NCBI RefSeq assembly: GCF_002269255.1
Contig: NZ_CP022823.1
Coordinates: forward strand, 1,178,001-1,242,000
Direction of reading: 5' to 3'
Source of the DNA: Klebsiella quasivariicola
GTDB taxonomy: Bacteria > Pseudomonadota > Gammaproteobacteria > Enterobacterales > Enterobacteriaceae
DNA length: 64,000 nucleotides
Position 1 is the first letter of the stretch, and the number at the start of each line of letters is the position of its first letter. Positions 8,663-15,500 of this stretch are shown piece after piece. The position numbers and the translations under genes were made by a program. A model generated the notes under the pieces. That model did no database searches. It was not told where the DNA came from and saw only the letters and a program-made list of their open reading frames with translations.

Positions 8663-9025
8663 CTAAGCAACAAATTTCAGTACGCAGCCGGGCGCGATGG
8701 CGTCCGGCACCGGGCCCGCCACGTGGACGGTACCCGGGAACTCCGCTTCACGATGGCCGTCAAAGCGCAGGGTGATGTGGCCCAGCTCGCGCAGGTTTTG
8801 CTCGGCGACCTCGCCGACGGCGGTCACCGGGTAGCGCTGTTCGCCAAGCTGCAGCTCTGCCCCCGGCTGCAGCGCGCCGGCAAGCTCGCCGTGGTTGTGA
8901 ATAAAGCAGTACTCTTCGATATCCGCCGGGGCGCCCTCGCGGAAGGTGATCAGCAATTGCTCTTCCAGCGCCATCGTTGCGCAGGCGCCGATGTGCGTAA
9001 TAGTGGTCTGGTAAATCACAGTCAT
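8663..9025 (-). CDS. srlB: SrlB, glucitol/sorbitol PTS component EIIA
   Basis: A 120-residue EIIA of the glucitol class. It accepts phosphate from HPr and passes it to the EIIB domain of SrlE. The likely phosphorylated residue is H43, in EEYCFIHNHGEL. The protein is almost colinear with the E. coli protein and ends VPDAIAPGCVLKF. It lies 13 bases after srlE and 12 bases before srlD in the leftward operon. Cytoplasmic. Confidence 0.96.
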   Translation of the reverse strand: MTVIYQTTITHIGACATMALEEQLLITFREGAPADIEEYCFIHNHGELAGALQPGAELQLGEQRYPVTAVGEVAEQNLRELGHITLRFDGHREAEFPGTVHVAGPVPDAIAPGCVLKFVA

Positions 9026-9038
9026 CTTCAGGAACCTC

Positions 9039-10010
9039 TTACTGGTAAATAAATCCGGAAACGAACCACGCGATCAGCACGGTTGGCGCGCCGGTCAGGA
9101 AGCGACTGACCAGCACCGACGGCACCCCGACGCGCACGGTATCCTGACGGGCTTCGGCCAGCGACAGGCCTACCGGAATAAAATCGCAGGCGGCCTGGGC
9201 GTTGATGGCAAACAGCGCGGGCAGGGCGAGGTGTGGCGGAATGTTGCCGAGACCAATTTGAACGCCGATCAGCACGCCGATCACCTGGGCTATCACCGCG
9301 CCGGGGCCGAGAAACGGCGACAGCAGCGGAAAGGAGCAAATCAGCGCCAGCGTCACCAGCCCCAGCGGATGGCTGGCGAGCGGCGCCAGGCCGTGGGCGA
9401 TCCAGTCGCCGATGCCGGAGGCCATGATGATGCCGATCAGCGCCGAGACGAAGGCCATAAACGGCAGAATGGTTTTCAGCACCGTATCAATGGTGTCGCG
9501 CCCGGCCTGGAACAGCACTGCCACCACCGATCCCATCCCCATCCCGACCTTCGCCAGCAGGCCATCGCTCTGTTCGGTGATCTTCTTGCTGGTGTCATAC
9601 TCGCGGCCCGCGGCAGGGAGGGGTTGCGCAGCCGTCTCGCCGCTATCTTCCAGCAGTTTGATGTTCTCTTCTTTCACCCCGGAGACGTAAATATCCTCGA
9701 CGATATACTGCGCCAGCGGCCCTGATTTGCCGGTGGCATGGATATTCACCGTCGGGATGCGGCGTTTAGGATAGAGCCCGCAGCGCAGGGTGCCCCCGCA
9801 GTCGATAATCGCCACGCCGATCTCGCTTTCCGCTGGTTCTCCCTCTTTAAACCCGTCCACCGGCTGCCAGCCGGTCAGGCTGGCGATGCGGTCAACGATC
9901 GCCGGGCGGGTGCCGGCGGTGATATAGACGATCTTTTTGCCTTCGACGACGTCGAGCTCAAGCGGGCCGCCCCAGCCGCCGGTACCTTTCTCAATACGAA
10001 TCCGGGTCAT
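9039..10010 (-). CDS. srlE: SrlE, glucitol/sorbitol PTS component EIIB/EIIC2
   Basis: A 323-residue membrane protein. The N-terminal EIIB part (about 1-170) contains the phospho-accepting cysteine in IDCGGTLRCGLYPKR, near residue 71; the C-terminal half has several membrane segments forming part of the permease (FMAFVSALIGIIMASGIGDW, PLLSPFLGPGAVIAQVIGVL). It works with SrlA to transport and phosphorylate sorbitol. Its start overlaps the srlA stop by four bases, and srlB follows 13 bases after it. The split of the IIC domain over SrlA and SrlE is typical of this PTS family. Confidence 0.96.
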   Translation of the reverse strand: MTRIRIEKGTGGWGGPLELDVVEGKKIVYITAGTRPAIVDRIASLTGWQPVDGFKEGEPAESEIGVAIIDCGGTLRCGLYPKRRIPTVNIHATGKSGPLAQYIVEDIYVSGVKEENIKLLEDSGETAAQPLPAAGREYDTSKKITEQSDGLLAKVGMGMGSVVAVLFQAGRDTIDTVLKTILPFMAFVSALIGIIMASGIGDWIAHGLAPLASHPLGLVTLALICSFPLLSPFLGPGAVIAQVIGVLIGVQIGLGNIPPHLALPALFAINAQAACDFIPVGLSLAEARQDTVRVGVPSVLVSRFLTGAPTVLIAWFVSGFIYQ

Positions 10011-10570
10011 GATGTCGCTCCTGACAGATGCACTTTCTGGGAAAGCTGAATCGCCATTTTTCTCTCGAAAATTGAGGTGGTCAGGTCGGTGACCCAGCCG
10101 CGGAAGAAGTTAGTCACCAGCCCGACCAGCAGGTAGCTCACCGCCAGCGGACCGAGCGGCAGGCCGAGGGTGGTGAGGCCGTTGGCGATGCCGAGATAGA
10201 CAAACAGCTCACCGGGGTTGATATGTGGAAAGAGACCGTTCATTGAGTGGCAGCTATACGACGCCGCCGCGTAATAGCTGGGCTTGTACTTCTCTGGCAT
10301 AAAGCGGCCGAGACTCAGGGTCATGGGGTTACAAAACACGAAGGTGCCGATGCAGGGCAACAGCAAATAGCGGGAGATCGGGTTCCCGGCGCAGCGCTGC
10401 GCCAGCTTCTCGATCCGCTGCTGTCCGATAAAGTTGATCAGCGCGTTCATGATCACCAGCAGGCTGATCAGTAAGGGGAGGATCCCGGTCACCATGCCGG
10501 TAAATACCTCGCCGCCTTTCTGAAACAGGCCGATAAACCACTCCGCGCCGTGGGTAACGACGTCAATCAT
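10007..10570 (-). CDS. srlA: SrlA, glucitol/sorbitol PTS component EIIC
   Basis: The first gene of the leftward operon: a 187-residue inner-membrane protein with four or five hydrophobic segments and the conserved FVFCNPMTLSLGRFMPEKYKP region plus a SCHSMNGLFPHINPGE segment, both nearly identical to E. coli SrlA. It forms the sorbitol channel together with the C-terminal half of SrlE. A GGAGAGAA ribosome site precedes the ATG. The promoter region is shared with the divergent mltB. Confidence 0.96.
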   Translation of the reverse strand: MIDVVTHGAEWFIGLFQKGGEVFTGMVTGILPLLISLLVIMNALINFIGQQRIEKLAQRCAGNPISRYLLLPCIGTFVFCNPMTLSLGRFMPEKYKPSYYAAASYSCHSMNGLFPHINPGELFVYLGIANGLTTLGLPLGPLAVSYLLVGLVTNFFRGWVTDLTTSIFERKMAIQLSQKVHLSGATS

Positions 10571-10846
10571 TGTTCTCTCCTTCAGCGTGTTATTTTTCTT
10601 GCTAACTGCAGGCTGATTTTAATCACTTTGAAAGGTTTTAAAGTGTTAAATAGATCGCAAAATGAAAGATAAATATTTTATTTTGAAAGTTTGAAAGCAA
10701 GGGATGAAATGTTGCAGGACATGAATGCACGCAGGAGAGGTGCCGTTGAAGGACTATTTTGTCTACAAACGGATTGTCGCTTTCTTGTTGGTCGTCGCAT
10801 GCTTTACCATAATTATCCCTTGCTGAATTTGTTAAACGGAATTCCC
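10571..10846. promoter_or_regulatory. srlA/mltB divergent control region
   Basis: AT-rich 276-bp gap between srlA and mltB. It holds an inverted repeat CACTTT-N10-AAAGTG at 10624-10645 and, overlapping it, the 12-mer ATCACTTTGAAA (10622-10633) that also occurs, inverted, ahead of srlR. Further TTTGAAAG words lie at 10682-10697. These are candidate SrlR sites. I saw no near-consensus CRP site, although CRP control is known in E. coli. Confidence 0.5.
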
Positions 10847-11926
10847 ATGTTGAAGCGTCGCTATCTGGCTTTACTTCCCCTTTGTGTGCTCCTCGCTGCC
10901 TGCAGCAGCAAACCCAAGACCCCCGCGGAAACGGAGATGGCGAGTGGAACCGGCGGCTTTTTGCTGGAACCGCAGCATAACGTGATGCAGATGGGCGGCG
11001 ACTTCGCCAACAACCCGGCGGCGGCGCAGTTCATCGATAAGATGGTGGCGAAGCACGGCTTTGACCGGCAGCAGCTGCAGGAGATCCTGTCGCAGGCTAA
11101 GCGCCTGGATTACGTCCTGCGGCTGATGGATCGTCAGGCGCCGACCGGCCTGCCGCCGACCGGGCCGACCGGCGCCTGGTTACGCTATAAGAAACAATTT
11201 ATTACCCCAGATAATGTGCAGAACGGCGTGGTGTTCTGGAACCAGTATCAGGATGCGCTGAACCGCGCTTATCAGGTTTACGGCGTGCCGCCGGAAATCA
11301 TCGTCGGTATTATCGGCGTGGAGACTCGCTGGGGCCGGGTGATGGGCAAAACCCGCATCCTTGATGCGCTGGCGACCCTGTCGTTTAGCTACCCGCGCCG
11401 CGCTGAATACTTCTCGTCGGAGCTGGAAACCTTCCTGTTAATGGCGCGCAGTGAAAGCGACGACCCGCTGGATCTGAAAGGCTCTTTCGCCGGGGCGATG
11501 GGTTACGGCCAGTTTATGCCGTCGTCCTATAAGCAGTATGCGGTCGATTTTAACGGCGACGGACATATCAACCTGTGGGACCCGGTGGATGCTATCGGCA
11601 GCGTGGCTAATTACTTCAAACAGCATGGCTGGGTGAGCGGCGATCTGGTGGCGGTGCAGGCGCTGGGCCAGGCGCCGGGGCTGGAGAATGGTTTCAAGAC
11701 CAAATACAGCGTTTCACAGCTGGCGGCGGCGGGGCTGACCCCAACCCAGCCGCTGGGCAACCATCAGCAGGCCAGCCTGCTGCGGCTGGATATCGGCACC
11801 GGCTATCAGTACTGGTACGGGTTGCCTAACTTCTACACCATCACCCGTTACAACCACAGCACCCACTATGCAATGGCCGTCTGGCAGCTGGGGCTGGCGG
11901 TGTCGCAGGCCCGCGGCGGGTATTGA
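10847..11926 (+). CDS. mltB: MltB, membrane-bound lytic murein transglycosylase B
   Basis: A 359-residue lipoprotein that cleaves peptidoglycan glycan strands to 1,6-anhydro-muropeptides at the inner face of the outer membrane. The signal peptide ends in the lipobox LAAC (C19). The catalytic region has IIGIIGVETRWGRVMGKTR, with the Glu of GVETRWG as catalytic acid, followed by SFAGAMGYGQFMPSSY and an EF-hand-like DFNGDGHINLWD loop. The frame extends 52 codons further upstream, but the start at 10847 gives a lipoprotein signal peptide directly, as in E. coli (361 residues). Confidence 0.96.
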   Translation: MLKRRYLALLPLCVLLAACSSKPKTPAETEMASGTGGFLLEPQHNVMQMGGDFANNPAAAQFIDKMVAKHGFDRQQLQEILSQAKRLDYVLRLMDRQAPTGLPPTGPTGAWLRYKKQFITPDNVQNGVVFWNQYQDALNRAYQVYGVPPEIIVGIIGVETRWGRVMGKTRILDALATLSFSYPRRAEYFSSELETFLLMARSESDDPLDLKGSFAGAMGYGQFMPSSYKQYAVDFNGDGHINLWDPVDAIGSVANYFKQHGWVSGDLVAVQALGQAPGLENGFKTKYSVSQLAAAGLTPTQPLGNHQQASLLRLDIGTGYQYWYGLPNFYTITRYNHSTHYAMAVWQLGLAVSQARGGY

Positions 11927-11963
11927 TCCTTTTATCCGGCCGACATATTTCAAACCTCTTTTT

Positions 11964-12120
11964 GTCGGGTAGCGGCTAACGCCTTACCCGATCTACGGTT
12001 TGTGCGGCCTGCCTTTAATTTATTCACCATGCTGGCTGAAACTGCCGGTATTGGCGATCTCAAAACCCCCGGTGGCGCTGGGCTTACCGGGGCTACAGCG
12101 CTGTGCGATTTGGTAGCCCG
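11964..12120. repeat. REP palindromes left of the insertion sequence
   Basis: Downstream of mltB are a GTCGGGTAGCGGCTAACGCC unit (11964-11996) and a second palindrome around 12067-12098 with GTGGCGCTGGGCTTACCGGG. A third unit begins GTAGCCCG at 12113-12120 and stops abruptly at the edge of the insertion sequence; its other arm is at 13504-13531. Confidence 0.75.
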
Positions 12121-12125
12121 ATGTG

Positions 12126-12137
12126 ATGGACACCTCC
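12126..12137. repeat. Left subterminal inverted repeat of the IS
   Basis: ATGGACACCTCC, the exact complement of 13488-13499. It also has an inverted copy at 12190-12201, just before the transposase start. Confidence 0.8.
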
Positions 12138-12202
12138 CACCTTACGGCATCAAAGTGCCAGACTGAGGTGTTAACCCCAGATCCCCGGAGGAGGTGTCCA
12201 TC

Positions 12203-13225
12203 ATGAATATTAAACGTATTGGTCTCGACCTGGCTAAAAATATCTTCCAGATACATGCCGTGGATCACCATGAACATGTTGTCCTGCGTAAAACCCTGCG
12301 CCGGGACCGCATGACCGCCTTTTTCTCTCAACTCTCTCCCTGCCTTATCGGGATTGAAGCCTGCGGCGCCGCCCACTACTGGGCCCGCGAGCTGACCCGT
12401 ATGGGGCATACCGTACGCATTATCCCGCCTCAGCGGGTCAAGTCCTATCTTAAAGGGCAGAAGAATGACGCCAACGACGCGGAAGCTATCTGCGAGGCTA
12501 TCAGCCGTCCCGGAATGCGCTTTGTGGCCATGAAGACAGAGCGGCAGCAGACGCTGCAGGCAGAGCACCGCGTCCGGGCCCGGCTCGTCCGCGCCCGGAC
12601 AGCCCTGAGTAATGAGATGCGGGGACTGCTGGGTGAGTTTGGTCTGGTACTGCCGGTGGGAATAAGGCAGCTACGTAAGGCATTGCCGGAGATACTGTCG
12701 CAACAAGAGCTGTGGGATGACCGCTTTATCCGCCTGCTGAGCGAACTGGCGGAAGAGCTGCAGATGCTGGATGAGCGGGTCGCCCGCCATGACAGGCGGC
12801 TTGAGCAGTCAGCACGGGATGATATCCGGATAAAAAGGCTGCTGGCGATAGAGGGTATGGGGCCGGTGGTGGCCAGTGCGCTGGTGGCGGCGGTCGGCGA
12901 TGGCAGACAGTTCAAAAGTGGTCGGGAGATGGCGGCGTATCTGGGTCTGGTCCCGCGGCAGCACTCCAGTGGCGGGAAAGCGCGGCTGGGGTCTATCAGC
13001 AAACGGGGAGACAGTTACCTGCGGACGCTGATAATCCACGGTGCGCGTGCGGTGCTGAACGCGTGTCAGAATAAAACCGACAGACGCAGCCAGTGGCTGA
13101 AGGCGTTATCGGAAAGGCGAAACCGGAATATCGCGACGGTGGCGCTGGCGAACAAGAATGCGCGAATAGCATGGGCGATACTGAGCCGCGAAGAAGATTA
13201 CCATGGGTTACAGGCCGCCGGTTAA
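12203..13225 (+). CDS. IS110-family (IS1111 group) DEDD transposase
   Basis: A 340-residue recombinase. The N-terminal RuvC-like DEDD domain shows D9 in GLDLAKN, the acidic residue of GIEACGAAHYW and the Asp pair of KNDANDAEAI. A coiled-coil linker follows, then the C-terminal Transposase_20 domain with GMGPVVASALVAAVGDG and the serine-bearing PRQHSSGGKARLG. Start: an in-frame GTG exists at 12194, but the ATG at 12203 is preferred because GGAGG at 12190-12194 lies at the right distance. Enzymes of this family are guided by an RNA from the same element. The frame is intact, so the element may be active. Confidence 0.93.
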   Translation: MNIKRIGLDLAKNIFQIHAVDHHEHVVLRKTLRRDRMTAFFSQLSPCLIGIEACGAAHYWARELTRMGHTVRIIPPQRVKSYLKGQKNDANDAEAICEAISRPGMRFVAMKTERQQTLQAEHRVRARLVRARTALSNEMRGLLGEFGLVLPVGIRQLRKALPEILSQQELWDDRFIRLLSELAEELQMLDERVARHDRRLEQSARDDIRIKRLLAIEGMGPVVASALVAAVGDGRQFKSGREMAAYLGLVPRQHSSGGKARLGSISKRGDSYLRTLIIHGARAVLNACQNKTDRRSQWLKALSERRNRNIATVALANKNARIAWAILSREEDYHGLQAAG

Positions 13226-13245
13226 CCGGCGGCCTGTAACCCATG
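13202..13245. repeat. 44-bp perfect palindrome across the transposase stop
   Basis: Two 22-base arms, CATGGGTTACAGGCCGCCGG followed by TT, and the exact reverse complement, meet at 13223/13224 with no loop. The TAA stop (13223-13225) sits at the dyad centre. It could act as a terminator or as the 5' edge of the noncoding RNA that follows. Confidence 0.9.
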
Positions 13246-13487
13246 CAGTAAAAGAGCAATAACCTGCCGTGAGAGTGCAGTCAGCAAAGTGTGATGAGTA
13301 ACAGGTAAGACCGGCATCTGTCATTCCGACTTATCCGAAGGCTCCCTGGAAAACAAAGCCGCTAGCCCGAATGGAAACAGATGCGCAGATAACATCATGG
13401 CCCGGATACGACGGTATCGTAAGAGAGGCCGGATATACGAACGCACCTTACCCCGTTACACAAAATGCAGAGATGACTTGCATAACG
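13226..13487 (+). ncRNA. Presumed seekRNA/bridge-RNA region of the IS
   Basis: About 260 bp without a plausible gene, between transposase stop and right inverted repeat. In IS1111-group elements the guide RNA is encoded at this end. The region contains words resembling the target: TAGCCCGA at 13363-13370 (left flank reads TAGCCCG) and GCCCGGA at 13400-13406 (the rebuilt REP reads GCCCGGACAAGG), and a short hairpin GATAC-GACG-GTATC at 13405-13418. The RNA limits cannot be set by eye. Confidence 0.5.
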
Positions 13488-13499
13488 GGAGGTGTCCAT
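13488..13499. repeat. Right subterminal inverted repeat of the IS
   Basis: GGAGGTGTCCAT, exact complement of the left repeat at 12126-12137; a direct copy lies at 12190-12201 upstream of the transposase gene. Confidence 0.8.
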
Positions 13500-13503
13500 A
13501 TAC

Positions 13504-13531
13504 GGACAAGGCGCAGCGCGCCGCCTCCGGG
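13504..13531. repeat. Right arm of the REP interrupted by the IS
   Basis: GGACAAGGCGCAGCG followed by the closing CGCCGCCTCCGGG arm. Joined to GTAGCCC(G) at 12113-12120 it restores a complete REP of the type seen elsewhere in the window. Confidence 0.7.
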
Positions 13532-13670
13532 AAAACACCTGCGCCATGAGAGACATAACGCAGAAGAAATATCGGGAGCGCAATCTGCTCTGAAATAATA
13601 AAAACAACTGTTTTTCCCGGACCAAAACAGTTGCAAATCGATAACAGTATCTACGGTCTGGTATCCGGTT

Positions 13671-13732
13671 GATAGCCCCGGTAAGCGCAGCGCGACCGGG
13701 GTCACCTCCCCGGGGACGCCGCGCTTATCCAT
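13671..13732. repeat. REP pair upstream of the metal transporter operon
   Basis: Two palindromic units, GATAGCCCCGGTAAGCGCAG and its inverted partner ending CGCCGCGCTTATCC, separated by a few bases. The 140 bp between the IS end and this pair (13532-13670) holds nothing I recognise. Confidence 0.7.
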
Positions 13733-13825
13733 CCGTTTTTTCCCCTCTGCATGCCTCTTGTTGACCTTTGTTACATTTCCGCTGACTGACGCTGATTTAC
13801 ATTCTTTTCTCGCTTCTGTATTGTT

Positions 13826-13837
13826 ATGTTATAACAT
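13826..13837. promoter_or_regulatory. Zur-like palindrome
   Basis: ATGTTATAACAT is a perfect 12-bp palindrome matching the centre of Zur operators (around ATGTTATANTATAACAT, here shortened) and lies 17 bp before a 35-codon ORF and the ABC operon. With a zinc/manganese-type transporter downstream, Zur repression is likely. Confidence 0.55.
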
Positions 13838-13854
13838 TAAGTTGAGGCGAAAAT

Positions 13855-13962
13855 ATGTTCACATCGATTTTTATGGCTTCCGGCGCGGCGCGCGTGGCCA
13901 CCGCAGGCGTGCTGCTGGTGGCGCTATGGCTGGCGACCTGGTGGGCGGTGACGCTGCCATGA
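13855..13962 (+). CDS. 35-residue single-span membrane peptide, first gene of the metal ABC operon
   Basis: A short ORF beginning MFTSIFMASGAARVATAGV and ending LATWWAVTLP; most of the C-terminal two thirds is one hydrophobic helix with three tryptophans. A GAGG ribosome site lies eight bases before the ATG, and its TGA overlaps the ATG of the ATPase gene (ATGA), so it is translationally coupled. It is not a known family to me. It may be a small accessory subunit, or a leader ORF whose translation opens the downstream start. The Zur-like palindrome just upstream would control it with the operon. Confidence 0.6.
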   Translation: MFTSIFMASGAARVATAGVLLVALWLATWWAVTLP

Positions 13963-14636
13963 TTGAACTGGAGCAACTGGTAACCGGCTATGGCGGAGTC
14001 GCAGTCACCCCGCCGCTGAGCGGGATGATTTGCCCCGGCAGCCTGACGGCAATTGTTGGCCTCAATGGCTGCGGAAAATCGACCCTGCTGAAAACCCTTG
14101 CCGGGTTTCTGCCGCCGGTCAGTGGCCGCCTGCGCTGGCAAGGGAAACGGCCGGTGATTGGCTGGCTGGCGCAGCGCCATGCCCTCGAGTCGCAGTTTCC
14201 TCTCAACGTGCAGGATGTGGTAAGCCAGGGCGCATGGCCCGGCGTGTCGCTGTTGCGCGGTCTGGGGGGCGACACCCGGCGACGCATCGGCGCGGTGCTG
14301 GAGCGGGTCGGGCTGGCGGGCCTGGCGAAAACGCCGATCGAAGCGCTCTCCGGCGGCCAGTTTCAGCGCATGCTGTTTGCCCGGGTGATGGTGCAGCAGG
14401 CGCCGCTGGTGATGCTCGACGAGCCCTTCACCGGCATCGACGAAGCGACCAGTCGTGAACTGATGGATTTGATCCTCGACATGCACCGGCAGGGACAGAC
14501 CATCCTGGCGGTGCTGCATGATAACCAGCGGGTAGCCAACTTCTTCCCGGAGACATTGCTGCTGACCCCTCAGCGCGCCTGCTGGGGCATTACCCGGGCG
14601 GTACTTCCGGCTTTCAGCCATGCGAGGTCAGCATGA
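13959..14636 (+). CDS. Metal ABC transporter ATP-binding protein (zinc/manganese type)
   Basis: A 225-residue ABC ATPase with Walker A GLNGCGKST (34-42), signature LSGGQ (130-134), Walker B LVMLDEP (150-156) and the switch His in VLHDNQ (187). It resembles the ZnuC/MntB/AztA group that powers uptake of divalent metals. The ATG at 13959 is chosen because the upstream extension of the frame has no family resemblance and because it overlaps the small ORF stop. Its own stop overlaps the permease start by four bases. Acts at the inner face of the cytoplasmic membrane. Confidence 0.9.
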   Translation: MIELEQLVTGYGGVAVTPPLSGMICPGSLTAIVGLNGCGKSTLLKTLAGFLPPVSGRLRWQGKRPVIGWLAQRHALESQFPLNVQDVVSQGAWPGVSLLRGLGGDTRRRIGAVLERVGLAGLAKTPIEALSGGQFQRMLFARVMVQQAPLVMLDEPFTGIDEATSRELMDLILDMHRQGQTILAVLHDNQRVANFFPETLLLTPQRACWGITRAVLPAFSHARSA

Positions 14637-15496
14637 TCTGGCACACCTTCTTTCAGCCCTTTATTGAATTTGGTTTTATGCGCCGGGCGCTGGTGGTCTG
14701 TCTGGCGCTGTCGCTGAGCACTACCATGCTGGGCGTCTTCCTGCTGCTGCGGCGCATGAGCCTGATGGGGGATGCGCTGTCGCACGCCATTCTCCCCGGT
14801 GTGGCGGTGGGCTACCTGCTGAGCGGCATGTCGCTGCTGGCCATGACTCTGGGCGGCTTCGTTGCCGGCATCGTGGTCGCGCTGGTGGCCGGATGGGTCA
14901 GCCGGCGGACGCCGTTAAAAGAGGACGCCAGCTTTGCCGGATTCTATCTGGGATCGCTGGCCCTGGGCGTCACCCTGGTGTCGCTGCGCGGCTCCAGCGT
15001 CGACCTGCTGCATCTGCTGTTTGGCTCTATTCTGGCGGTGGATCGTGATGCGGCGCTGTTTGTCAGCGGCGTCGCCAGCCTGACGCTGCTGTGCATCGCG
15101 CTGTGCTACCGCGGTCTGGTTAGCGAGGCGTTCGACAGCGCCTGGCTGCAGGTGAATAACCGGCGGCTGCCCGCGCTGCTGCATGGGCTTTTTCTGGCGC
15201 TGTTGGTGCTTAACCTGGTGGCCGGGTTTCAGGTGCTCGGCACGCTGATGGCGGTGGGGGTGATGATGCTCCCGGCGGTCGCCGCGCGCTGCTGGGCGCG
15301 CACGCTGCCGGGCATTCTGCTGCTGGCGGCGGGAATGGGCGCACTCTGCGCCTGGCTGGGGTTGAGTCTCTCCTGGGCGGTCAGTCTTCCCGCCGGGCCC
15401 GCTATTGTCCTGACCGCCAGCGCGCTGTTTTTTGTTTCGCTGTTTTTTGGCACACGCAGCCGGCTGCTGGTTGGCTGGCGCACATTGATGGGGTAA
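14633..15496 (+). CDS. Metal ABC transporter permease (ABC-3 family)
   Basis: A 287-residue polytopic membrane protein with eight or so hydrophobic segments and the ABC-3 family pattern: LLLRRMSLMGDALSHAILPG near residues 38-57, then GSILAVDRDAALFV and GTLMAVGVMMLPAVAARCWA. This is the family of ZnuB and MntC-type permeases for Zn2+, Mn2+ or Fe2+. The ATG overlaps the ATPase stop (ATGA), and the binding-protein gene follows four bases after the stop, so the operon is compact. Confidence 0.9.
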   Translation: MIWHTFFQPFIEFGFMRRALVVCLALSLSTTMLGVFLLLRRMSLMGDALSHAILPGVAVGYLLSGMSLLAMTLGGFVAGIVVALVAGWVSRRTPLKEDASFAGFYLGSLALGVTLVSLRGSSVDLLHLLFGSILAVDRDAALFVSGVASLTLLCIALCYRGLVSEAFDSAWLQVNNRRLPALLHGLFLALLVLNLVAGFQVLGTLMAVGVMMLPAVAARCWARTLPGILLLAAGMGALCAWLGLSLSWAVSLPAGPAIVLTASALFFVSLFFGTRSRLLVGWRTLMG

Positions 15497-15500
15497 GGAA

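Larger units (their letters stand above)
12121..13503 (+). mobile_element. IS110-family, IS1111-group insertion sequence
   Basis: About 1.38 kb element with a single 340-residue DEDD transposase gene, short subterminal inverted repeats (ATGGACACCTCC at 12126-12137 and its exact complement at 13488-13499), a short left end and a long 3' noncoding end of about 260 bp; this is the IS1111-group plan. The flanks join to a REP palindrome: GTAGCCCG on the left and GGACAAGGCGCAGCG on the right. The outer limits are set by this reconstruction and are uncertain by one or two bases. No target duplication is seen, as expected for IS110 elements. Confidence 0.85.

Noticed and set aside
13371..13598. 75-codon frame in and beyond the right end of the IS
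   Set aside because: It crosses the IS boundary and has no ribosome site; this end is better explained as noncoding guide RNA.
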